Positions 10,301 through 20,407 of a stretch of DNA of 64,000 nucleotides are shown piece by piece. The DNA is from Caenorhabditis remanei (Eukaryota > Nematoda > Chromadorea > Rhabditida > Rhabditidae): assembly GCF_010183535.1 (NCBI RefSeq), contig NC_071330.1, forward strand, positions 9,033,717-9,097,716, written 5' to 3'. Positions within the stretch are counted from its first letter, which is position 1. Each line of letters begins with the position of its first letter. The notes beneath the pieces were generated by a model. It worked only from the letters and a program-made list of their open reading frames with translations. It ran no database searches and was not told the origin of the DNA. The position numbers and the translations under genes are program-made.

Positions 10301-12622
10301 CTATCACGGTAACTTACTGAAAAGAGTCAAGTAGTTGATAGATTGACTCGTTGTCATGTGAACACTTGAATTATTCGTTGCGGCAGCAGGCGGAGACGGT
10401 GGAGTCGATATGATTGAAGAAAGAATTGGGGTTGCCGACGGTGACACGTGGTCTCCTTTTTCGAAATCGTCAATTGGTTCTGGCTTCACAGTAAGCGCTT
10501 TTTTCAGGTTTTCAGTAGTAGTCGCATCGACTAGTTGTCTTTTTCTCTGATTAGAGAGCTCCATTCTGAAAGAAGCACTGTAAAATCAGAGGACACTTCA
10601 TGAGAGCCGAGCTCACCTTCAAAAAATAGATGGGCGGTAGGAATCGATGTTTCTTAAGAAAACAAAATCGAGGACTGAGTGGAGCAATCCCGTAGACAAA
10701 CCGATGACCCCTGTTGACCTCGCGACGGCATGACCTAGTTGACGTGGTGACCCGTCGACCCAGCTCTCTAAAAAACAACTGACAGGATTATTTAATTATT
10801 TCTTTATTTCACGTGACAGTGGAGTTCAGTGAAACAAATCTGAACCTTGAAAGCTTAAATACTGAATTACCTAAAACAAATCTGCCATTGGAAACAAAAT
10901 CACATCTTAAAATGCATCTTTAAGATTAAACACATTTTTAAAAAGAAAACAAATTTGGTTAAGAGCGAGAAGGTTACTGTAGGCCCAAACTCGTGCATGC
11001 GCCTTGAGTTCTACAGTAATCTGTTTGGAGGTTCTTAACTGTATAGGGCATAGGATATTGAACTGGAGATTTCACCATCAAGTTAAAAAGTTTAATTTAG
11101 TAAAAAAAACAAAACAATTTGTGAATTCTTTCAGATCGAATGGTCAGTCTCCACACTTTTAATCTCTGGTCACGAGTTGGAGATAAGATTAAAGTTCCTG
11201 AAGGTATTGAATAAACCGTTTCGTAAATTAACTCTTACTTGATTTCAGACACTCTTTTGGCTCATGTTCCTTGTCATGAAAACTCACACTTTTGTCAAGG
11301 TTTGAGTGCCGAAGACTATCATACTGTAGTTTCGTATAGGTGAGTTTACTGTAGATATACCGAGAAAATTATGGAAATGAAGTTCAGAAATGGTCAAAAC
11401 ACTGGAAAAACTGAGAATATTGGAGACGAGGAGTTCTATGAAAACTGGATTGAATTGTAAGATTTTCAGATTATGCCTATCACCTAAATATGTTTTGTTT
11501 TTTTCAGATCAATTCTCGGCCCAATTCAGAAATTGTCAAATGAATCAGAACTTTCGAAATTCAAAAAAGGAATTGTAAACGGAAAAAAGAGATTATCAGT
11601 AACAATTGGAGTATTCCCATCAGAACAGGATACTTCATTCCAACATTTCCAAATTTCTGCAGAGAAATTAGCTGGAAAATATTACAGTTCATACTTTATC
11701 AATGAGAAGTAGTCTATTTTCAAAGAATTCGACTAACAAAAAGCTCGTATTATTTCCAGTTCGAAACCAGCTATAACTACGTATCGTCACTCAGAAAAAC
11801 AAAAACGAACCGATTATTCTGGAAAGTTCGATCCAGCCAGTGTGATGGAATTCATTACCAAATCCTCAATTCCATCTGTGGTATCTTGTACTTCCAACTT
11901 TCAATCAATCAATTTGATTTCAGATTGATATCTCTACTGGATTCACAACGGAAATCCTATTTTATCAGAAACGTCCAATTTTGATTCTTTTCGGTGAAGA
12001 ATTCGAGCCATTTTCGAAACTTTCTGCTCGTCAAGATGCTAGAAAACATTACATTTTCACAAAAATAAGCGGTGAAAATAGGAATATTCAAAAAGCAAAA
12101 GAGGCCCTAGGAGTTGTTGGAAATGAACCAGTTATAGTTTTACTCAACAAGGTACATATTTTTAAAATGAGTGTACCGTAATCAGGCTGGATTGTTTGCA
12201 GGATCGTGTTCACCTAATCTCAATCTCTAAACCAAAATGTCCCGATCACCTCCAGAAACTCCTTCAAATGATAAGTACTTCTGAGGCTGACAGTGAGTTG
12301 TCAGACTAGTTCTTTTCTATTCACAAATGTTGTATTTCAGAAGTTCTTTCAACAAAAAATCCCCATCCATTGTGTTTTCTTCAAGTTGAAAGAGTAAATG
12401 AAATTTTCGGTTTCGAGGAGACAATCGTACTTCCCGATCACACTCTTTTTATGGATTCTGACGTAGAACTCTTCCTTCGTTTTGTTAAAATTGATATCGT
12501 GTTTTCAGCCATTCTCACGTCATCCAGCAATATCCGAATCAGGAGGTTCTGGAGGATGTCCGTTCATGCAAGGAGGTGGCGCAGGTGGAGCTACAGAGGG
12601 TGGTCACCACTCAGAACTTTAA
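7349..12622 (+). CDS. Multi-thioredoxin-fold secretory/ER protein ending in HSEL
   Basis: Sixteen exons join in phase to 661 residues (exons start at 7349, 7682, 7822, 8082, 8241, 8371, 8642, 11135, 11249, 11388, 11508, 11760, 11924, 12202, 12341, 12509). The N-terminus is a hydrophobic signal-type segment; a second hydrophobic stretch lies near residues 172-190. Around residues 275-370 a thioredoxin-like strand ([10 protein letters not shown]) continues across the large intron into a segment resembling PDI family members ([16 protein letters not shown]), but the CxxC active site is replaced by Ser/Asn. A further Trx-like region follows. The last four residues, HSEL, resemble KDEL-type ER retrieval signals. 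It is therefore probably a non-catalytic, PDI-like ER lumen protein, comparable in style to TXNDC16. The 8853-11134 intron contains a whole gene on the other strand. The start at 7349 is preferred over the in-frame ATG at 7247 because it gives a compact signal peptide. Confidence 0.75.
9004..10564 (-). CDS. C2H2 zinc-finger protein nested in an intron (R05D3.3-like)
   Basis: Four exons (10564-10318, 10261-9736, 9682-9518, 9472-9004) encode 468 residues. The N-terminal half is Pro/Ser-rich and low complexity with acidic VKPEP and IKLEP motifs. A pair of C2H2 fingers follows: CVIC...HIEAH, then CSAC...HIKSQH, the second being Arg-rich. The C-terminal third is charged and probably helical. This suggests a nuclear DNA- or chromatin-binding factor; no target is implied. 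A CTTTCAG acceptor ends one nucleotide before the ATG, supporting trans-splicing at this start. The whole gene lies inside an intron of the opposite-strand thioredoxin-fold gene. I match it to C. elegans R05D3.3 from memory of that neighbourhood, with moderate certainty. Confidence 0.85.
10972..11022. repeat. Short inverted repeat, TTACTGTAG family
   Basis: GGTTACTGTAG and CTACAGTAATC flank a core containing TGCATGCGCCTT. Variants of ACTGTAG/CTACAGTA recur elsewhere in the window, for example near 26530 and 28610, as is common in Caenorhabditis intergenic repeats. It sits in the large intron, upstream of the nested gene's start. Confidence 0.5.
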
Positions 12623-13145
12623 TAATGCGGTTACTGATAAGAACGAAAAAAATAATAATTTTATTTGAAAAGGAACTCACATTTTTCGATTTAACAATGT
12701 AAACTAAAGAGATTGTGGGATTGTGCCAGCACAGAGATGCAGGGTAATGAAGAATGAAAGGAATAGGATTCTTATACAATTTCTACTACAAAAAATGATA
12801 AAATCTTTAGAACAATTATTTTCGTGCAGCGAAATTCTGTTGATCATTCTCAATAATAGATAAAATTACTTCATCGTTACTTCACCACGGAAAAAAACTC
12901 ATTATTTCCACATCTGAGAGTTTTTTAATCGTGGTGGGATATCGAATCGGCACTCTTACAAAAAAGAATAAACAGTAGCCGTCACAGTAGGGAAAAAAAC
13001 TAAGAGAAAAACTTTGGAAAAGAGAACGAACACAGGGAGTGAGATTTGCAATTATCGGAAGATTAGACTGTAAATATTAGTTAGAGAAAACAAATACCCA
13101 TTTAATTATGAGAAACTGAAAGTAGTTGAGATGGGAAGCAGCTGT
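12623..13145. other. Convergent 3' UTR region
   Basis: This is the spacer between the stop codons of the thioredoxin-fold gene (plus) and rfp-1 (minus). It is AT-rich with A-runs and holds both 3' UTRs. I see no coding feature or repeat in it. Confidence 0.6.
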
Positions 13146-16100
13146 TCAGATGAAAATTCGATGGAAATCATTGGCACCGAAATTGCTGTTACACTTAGGA
13201 CATTTTCGTTGGCGCGTATCGTACCTGAAAATGAATGGATTGATTATAGTTATAACATTTGAATTTTTCTAAATCTTACATGGTTTTGATACATGTTTCA
13301 CAGAATAGATGATAGCATTTGAGCATAATGCAATCTTTCGGTCTTGTTTTACAAGATGGGCATGTCAACGTTTCTTTCATTTGGCGATTCGCTTCTTCAA
13401 GTACTTGATCACCACCTTGTCCTGAGCAAGAATCATTGCGTTTGGCCCGTTCGTATTTCAGACGAATAGTTTCAAGCTCTTCTTCAGCCCGCTGCCGCTT
13501 GAATTTTATTTCTTCGTTTTCCCGCGATTTTGAGCCAAACAATTCCTGAATTTGCTTCAATTGTGATTCATTCCGCTCTGATTTAATTTGGAATTCATCA
13601 CGTGCCATCCCAACTTCTTGCATTTGTTTTCTATGTGTTTCCAGCAGATTGGTGACACGTCTGAAAGACTATTTTCATTAACATAAACATCATTCTTATA
13701 TATAAAAGACAATTGGCCATAGTTGTCAAGGTCCGGGCCGGCCCAGGCCGGTAGAAATTTTCAAGGCCCGGCTTCAAAAAATGATCCTTTTTTTCCCAAT
13801 TTTTATTTGAAATTTTTTCAATTTTTGATGCTTTTTCAGAATTTTTTCTAATTCTGAGTGATAGTCGAAAATTTAACTTTTTCGCGAAAAAAATTTGAAT
13901 TTGGCGCCAATTTTCCGGGCCGGCCCGGGTCGGGCCGTAAATTTTGTTGACAAGGTCCGCCCCGGCCCGGGACTTGACAACTATGCAATTGGGCGTTGTC
14001 TGAGGCGCTGTCCGCAAGGGTTTTGGAAGAGGAGAGAAACTGAGCCAGCGGGCAAAACCGAACTCGCAATAATAACTTCTCGAGAGCGTATGATTAAAAA
14101 AAAACTCACGTCAGCTCGGTCGACTTGAAATGTAGACTATCACTAAGTTTAGTGTTAAGTTCATCTGATGACTTTTTCTCGAATTCATGCATTTTCGCTA
14201 TTTGTGCATCTGTTTGAGCTTTATTTTCTAAGCAGCCCAACTTCTCACGCAGCCGACTAAGCACTTGATTTTGAATCATTCGATCATTCATCAATTTCAG
14301 GTTTCTATCCTCCTGTTCTCGCTTCTCCGTGAATAACTGCGCATTTCTTTCTTGTTCCTCTTCTACAGCAACACAAATTGTTTCCAATTCGTCCGATAAA
14401 CATTGCTCATCGTTAGTCAGTGCTTCGTTGGCTTTTCGGAGTGTATCCAATTCTGTCAACTTATCAGAAACTTGCCGACTGACCTCTTTCTGAAAAAAAC
14501 CAGAGTTTTCAATATTTTCTGAAAAATAGTCAAAATGGCAGAACGCAGTAAAATAAATAACGTACGCTTATTTATCATAAATGGGCGAGAAAATTATGAT
14601 GATCACCCAGAGAGAAACTGATTTTAAGAAGAACCCAGCCCAAATGACAAAGGAATAAAGACTGCGTCCTTGCCTAAGCTTAAACAGGTATACAAAAAAG
14701 CTGACGACGTTTGAATAGTTCCGGTGAACGCTTCAAATCAGATCAAAAATGTTCTTGATTCTTGAAGATGCCCTTGATCTTACCTCCAGATACTTTTGTT
14801 TCTCATGTTTATCAATTGCTCCAAGACGTCTGATTTCTTTACGCATAGAATCGTATTCCTGTCTAATCTTGTTTATATCATCTGGAGGAACATAGCTTGA
14901 TTCGTCAAGCGGTATCATAATACATCTCTCCTGTTGCTCTTTGAGTGATTGAAAATCAGCGTTGAGAACATCGTATTCCGCTCTAGTTTTCCTTTCCTTT
15001 TCGGCGACGCGATGCATCTCTGCCTTGATGGTTTTATTTAGTGAACGAAGGCCGTTAAGTGTTGCTTTCATCTCATCCCATTCACTTTGTTTCACCGTTT
15101 TGTTGTACTCTTCTTTAACGGTCTCAAACTCACAGCGCAAAATTTCACTGTCATGAGATACTCTATAAAACGTATTGTGAATATCTGACTGCTGCTGGAT
15201 CTCCTTAATAGTTTTTTGGTGTTCTTCAGCCATCAACAAAGCACGTGCCTCCTTTGCATTCCGGAAAGTATCACGCTCAGTTGTAACTTCTTCCAATTCT
15301 TTGCTGACGCGATCATACTCTTTGATTGCCAATGAATAATACTTCTTAAGGTTTTTATATTCATCCGAATTGGTGATGGCATCGACAGAGAGGGCCGTTT
15401 GCGTCTGTAACTAATTCTGGGATTAAAACATGAAAATAACAATAGAAGAGCTGTTTTAATGAAAGTTTGATTCTATAAATTTCACCTCCATTTTCAGCTT
15501 GCTGTTTTCCTGCGTTAAGCTTTGCACTCTTCGATTGACCTCTTCAAGTTCTTGGAGACGTCGAGCAGCTAGAGCTACTTGCTCATCACGTTCAACGCGT
15601 AGATTTTCGATCTGAAAAAGAAAAAAAAACATAAATATTCATCTTTTGATTGAATTTTAAATTTTTAGTCGAAAACTATACTGTTTCAAAAAAAAAATCA
15701 AAAGTTCAATTTTTTCAAAACGTTTCAAAACGGACCGGGCCGAAATCAAAAATATTCCCGTGATAAGTCTGGTGATGGCAATTTTTTTGTTGCTTTAAAC
15801 AGCTGATAATAAATTTTTAGACATCGTGTAATTTACGAGGACGAGACGATATTTCAGAAATCCGTTTAATTGACAATCTGAATGGTTTTTCTTACTGGAT
15901 AGAAAAAAAGAGACTTTATGAGCTTTAGAAAAACTGATATTGTGAAAGAATCACTAGAATAGGCTATTTTCAGATTTTTGAATCTGAAAATATCGTCTTG
16001 TCCTCGTGAAATACACGATGAGGTTTAATTTTTCAAACGCCTGTAAAAAGTTAACCGATAATTTTGGAGCCGTAATATTTTGCGGGAGTAGTCACCCATG

Positions 16101-17276
16101 CCTAAATTTTATTTCAAGCTAACGTTGTTTAAAGCTTGGAGTCCACATTTAATAATGGTAACGATCAAAGTGAGGGGCCGGCATGCTGAATTTAAAATCA
16201 TACTCAAAAAACCAACCTCTTTAGTGATAGATTCATTGGGTGGAGTCACTGGAGCAGCAATTTTTTTATCAGCTTGATTAGATGTACCAGACGATGAAGC
16301 AACAGCAACACTATCAGGGGGTGGCTGTTCAGAGACATGGTTCGCAAGCCGGTACTCAAACTTATTCGCCAACCGCATTTGCTTATCAGTCTCGAAACGA
16401 GCATCTTCTAATTGGTGTTCCAGTTCTTGTACTCTATTCTCCAAAACTGAGTATTTATCAGCAATATGTCTGCGCTTCCTATCCGAATTGTAGCAGTCAC
16501 TCTGTGTTTTGTGAATATCCGTTTGTAACTTATCTATTTGTGACAGCAGAGCCTCTGTTTTCACAGTTAGCTCTGTGTGTATTTCATTGATATTGTTTTG
16601 AGGATCTTCCATATACTCCTTCATTTTTTTGACGAATTCTAGTGATTCTGCATTGCGGTCATGACGAGCCTTGGAATATGAGATGAAAGCGTTTCTTCTG
16701 AAAATATTGAAATCAGAGAAAATTCCAGGTTTTTGTGTCAACAGCACTTACAGATTCATTTTTGCTTGTTCTACGCATTTATGATATGATTCTGCAGTCA
16801 TTCCTTGAACTTCTGTTCCGGTCGGCGCAGCTTCTGTAACTTCGAACTCTCCGAACTCGTTTTTCGTTTGTGTGCAGATATACTTTTCAATCTGAAATTC
16901 AGTAGTCTTATAATATACAAATGAAAAACACGCACCTCAGAAAATAAGTTATATACTTTTAGAAAGTTGCTTTCATCTGTTTGTTGGCGACGTTTCGCTC
17001 TTTCATTCTCTTTTTCTAGGTCTGCAATTTTTTTATTTTTGTAGAGTAGTTGTTGCCTCAGTTTCGCTGTCTGATACACAACCGCGCGAGCTTTAATGTC
17101 GTTCTGAAACGAAGACATTTAAAGTATTATCGATTTTCGAACAGCCTTACGACATTGCTGACAGCGGTAATGCGGACTGGTTCAAACTGAACTCTTCTCC
17201 GTTTTTGCTGGATATCTTCAACGGGACTATCCGAAAACCTTTCACCTCCTATTCCTTCATTGTTTCTTTTCATCAT
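13146..17276 (-). CDS. rfp-1: RFP-1, BRE1/RNF20-type E3 ubiquitin ligase for histone H2B
   Basis: Nine exons (17276-17151, 17103-16936, 16891-16752, 16697-16217, 15611-15486, 15404-14784, 14489-14110, 13660-13280, 13224-13146) encode 833 residues, close to the roughly 837 of C. elegans RFP-1. Almost the whole chain is predicted coiled coil. A C3HC4 RING closes the protein (CPSC...CYHLFCETC...CPKC), and the tail [11 protein letters not shown] is nearly identical to that of human RNF20. The known family role is as partner of the E2 UBC-1/RAD6 in mono-ubiquitinating histone H2B during transcription. The start MMKRNNEG follows a TTTTCAG acceptor by two bases. The exon at 15404 could instead begin six bases earlier at a TTAG acceptor, in the same phase. 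Two introns carry inverted-repeat elements. Transcription starts divergently from the RRM gene. Confidence 0.94.
13710..13993. mobile_element. hAT-like non-autonomous element, GC-rich, in an rfp-1 intron
   Basis: Termini CATAGTTGTCAAGG at 13718 and CTTGACAACTATG ending 13985 are inverted. Both ends continue into GGCCCGG/CCGGGCC-rich arms that are strikingly GC-rich for this AT-rich genome. The flanks CAATTGGC (13710-13717) and CAATTGGG (13986-13993) match at 7 of 8 bases, consistent with an 8-bp target duplication. No coding capacity is seen; the middle is T-rich. Confidence 0.75.
15822..16020. repeat. Foldback element in an rfp-1 intron
   Basis: An arm starting CATCGTGTAATTTACGAGG at 15822-15857 is inverted at 15984-16020 (ending CTCGTGAAATACACGATG) with a few mismatches and a one-base gap. 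The centre is AT-rich and non-coding. It is probably a MITE; I see no convincing target duplication. Confidence 0.7.
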
Positions 17277-17644
17277 ACCTGAAAACGAATGTAAAAATGA
17301 ACACTTCTTGCGGACTTCGTTTTAAATAAGATTAAAGGATTCAATGAAATAAGTTTCGGTGATTCGATAGGTAATAAATTATAAAAATTAAGCAATTCTT
17401 CTATAACTTCAATCCGTGATTATGTTCCGCCAAGAAAGCAAGCCTAGAAAAGCTAAAAGTGTTCAGAAGAAATTTCAAATGGCATTCCTTTCGTGGTGAG
17501 ACCTTGCGGAGTGCGGTGGTGTTTACGGTCAAGAGCCGAATTGTGTGTGGATTTACGCGCAATGACTATGCGGGGGCATTCAAAACTAGTTTTCTTGTTA
17601 ATTTAAATAGCGCTATTAATAGCTACTCAGTTTCAGAATTTAAT
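17277..17644. promoter_or_regulatory. Shared divergent promoter region of rfp-1 and the RRM gene
   Basis: Only 368 bp separate the two divergent start codons, so both promoters must lie here or just inside the flanking transcripts. A TTTCAG acceptor at 17631-17636 precedes the RRM gene ATG by eight bases; another sits two bases before the rfp-1 ATG. No specific factor site can be named. Confidence 0.55.
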
Positions 17645-18824
17645 ATGGTCCGACGACTTTTTGTGCAAGGCTTGAGCTCCGACGCGACAGAGAGCTCCGT
17701 TAAAAAATATTTTGAGCGTTTTGGAAACATTTACGAGTGCGTGGTACCGTCCCCACCTAGATATTCAGTAAGAAATATTTTTAAAAAGCCGTGTTTTAAT
17801 GTAGATTTTCAGGTTATTGATTCCGGACCAGATGAAGAAGAGATGGAAGCACGCTCTGCAATACGGCATGAATCAATTCCAGAGGATGAATTATTAGATG
17901 ACGAATTAGATGTAGAACAGTACAACTCGGAGAAACATGGGTCATTCGAGAGCTACATGAGTAATAAAAACAAAAAGCTGATCATGTTAAATCTTATATT
18001 CTTTTAGAAAAAGTTGGAGATGGCACAGCTTTCTCTGCGGGAACAAAAAGAGCATGTTCGGGTTATGCTTATGTCACATTTGTCGATATGGATGGATATT
18101 TGAGATGTACAAATTCAGAAACTCATGAAATTGATGGAGTCAAATGCACTGTCGAAACAGCGAAGGAAGACAATGAAAAATTAGAAGTGGAATCAAAACG
18201 ACTTTTTGTGTCATATTTCCCTCTTGATAGGTTGACATCAAACGAATTGAAGACGAAATTTGGATTATATGGAAAAATTACAGACGTAGAATTCGTTCGT
18301 GTTAGTAATTATTCATCCACTTCTTGTCATTCATATTAAACCTTCAGGATTCTGAAGGGCCACTTCATTTCTGCATCATTACGTTTGCCGATTCTAAATC
18401 TGTAGATGTAATTCTGACCAAATCGATATATATTAGAGTGAGCACATTTTGTTTTCCATACTTCTAACTATTATTACTTCAGGATGTTCTCATGTTTATG
18501 CGACGAGCAGTTTTGAAAGAATCAATAAAAATTGCTCAACAGAAAAAAATGGAACAGAGTCAAGTGCAGAGAATTCAGTTGGTAAGATTCCAAAAATTCA
18601 ATAGTATCATTAATAAAACAGATGGATTGCAGCCTCTGAATCATACAGCCTATCCGACACCACTTCGGCCTGTTACTGTTTTTCCTCATTCGCCTTATTC
18701 ATCTTCTCCATCTACTAACCCATTACATGATCCTTCGGCAGCTGCTGGATATGCCCCTCTACTTCCACAACAATCAGAGGCTGATCCAAGTTCGCAATAT
18801 GGTTATGGACCTAGAAAGTGGTAG
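17645..18824 (+). CDS. RNA-binding protein with two RRM-like domains (R05D3.8-like)
   Basis: Six exons (17645-17767, 17813-17960, 18008-18300, 18348-18437, 18483-18581, 18633-18824) encode 314 residues. The first RRM begins at once: RRLFVQGLSSDATES as RNP2 and, after an acidic insert, SGYAYVTFVD as the RNP1-like strand. A second follows: KRLFVSYFPLD, then LHFCIITFAD. The C-terminus is Pro/Ser/Tyr-rich and ends PRKW. It should bind RNA in the nucleus or cytoplasm, but no specific partner can be deduced. The acidic insert (EEEMEAR...DDELDVEQ) in the middle of RRM1 is unusual. The last intron is 51 nt and in frame, so a naive reading runs straight through it. I match it to R05D3.8 by position only. 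Confidence 0.85.
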
Positions 18825-20407
18825 ATGCTAAAAGCTAATCATCTATAAATTGTTTATTTTGATTATTTTCGCTTTTTTAATATGATAATTTTAATGATTT
18901 CCAATTTTCACCGGTGATAAATAATCGACCAATTATAACCAAGAAAAACATTTACACTTCTCCGAAATTTTGTTTTCATTGTACTTCCTCTTTTCTCTAT
19001 TACAAGTGAGTGCAATGAGTGAGTGTTCTGTGAGTGTTTGAAGAGGCCGTCCATCGTCCCTTTAACAGAGAAAGCGTATGAAATGTGGAGGGTCCAGAGA
19101 ATAACCGATGTCTCTGCGTCTACTACAATTGACATGCATTTTGAAGTCTTTCCACTTCTCTCTTCATCTCTTCCTACCAGCCGATACTAAAGCCCTCCCT
19201 CCTCCCTTTTCCACCAAACGAATGAATGTTGTGAGTGTCTCTCCTTTCGTTTCTTTTCCTATGAAAAGAGAGAAGCTTTTGCACCGACCATCCTTTAGGT
19301 CCCACAACGAAAGTCTGCTGAACACAATACTCTACCTGCGGTGATTTTTCTCTCTTATCGCCGTTTTTCGCTTCCGAATCGTTCACCCGTCTCCACCATC
19401 TGCCGTATCTTGTCGTATCGGCCATTACTCATTGTCAATTTGATGACCATATTTGGTTTGATTCTCTCCTTATTTGCCTTTAGATACATCCTCCTGATTG
19501 GTATATGTCTATTTATCTTCAGGGAATGAGATAAATCCTAGTTTCAATAACATATTACGTTTGAATTTAAATTTGAAAGGCTTAGATAAGTGTTAAACAA
19601 TTATTCTTTCTAAAAATCAACAACTAAACCGTATATTAGGTACCAATTTGTGAATAGAAATAGCTGCTTGAGATACTAACTCTTCGCTTGTTACCTCCCA
19701 GTCCATCTAGAAAATCAGTTGTCCATTGCAACTTTTCCATCACACTTTTTCGATGATGATTGAAGAGCGCGCTAAAAATTTCACACGGTTGTGGCCACGA
19801 CACCACGTTTGCTGATGTGGCAATTGGAACAGAAAATGTATACTTTCTCTCATTCCAAATCCAATATATTTGTCGAAAATTTTGTGGTATCAACGGTGAT
19901 ATTTTGGCCAAGTTTCCTGGAAAAAAACTGTCCCTCAACTAATCTTTTTGTTTATAAAACTCTAAGACAACCTTCGCACAGTTCTAATTAACGAAGTCCG
20001 CCCACAAGTTGTGAGTCAGATTCAATTTTTGTTTCGGGTTTCCATTTTGCCGAATCGACACTTCCCATGTGCAGCATAACGTTTTTTTCCATCTCATAAT
20101 CTTATTCTTTTCTCAGTAATCTATGAACCTTGGGCACTTCCTGTCGAAGCCATCCAATCAAACAAAACACGCAGCTTCTTTCCTTTTTCCTTCCACATTG
20201 AAAAGTTCAACTGAAGCAAATGATGAAATATCCCTGAAATTTCGCAACGTCCCTTTCCCCCTTCCCTATTTCTCTTCTCCCTATCGCTTCGTATGTTCTC
20301 TGCGGTTTATTGATTAATCCATTTTGTAGGCGTTGTACGGAGAAGCCGGGTAATTAGCACAATAGAAACAGCCACAAGTTTCCAACTGGTTTCCAATAGT
20401 CTCAAAA
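18825..20407. other. Upstream region of unc-116
   Basis: This 1.6 kb contains the 3' UTR of the RRM gene and the presumed promoter and outron of unc-116. A TTTCCAATAG acceptor at about 20390-20399 precedes the unc-116 ATG and is a plausible trans-splice site. Pyrimidine-rich stretches occur at 19150-19400. No convincing extra gene is seen. Confidence 0.55.

Noticed and set aside
12463..12508. Residues after DSD in the thioredoxin-fold gene read through to a basic tail near 12700
   Set aside because: A 46-nt intron with GTAGAA donor and TTTTCAG acceptor gives the Gly-rich end and HSEL; the read-through frame has intron-like sequence.
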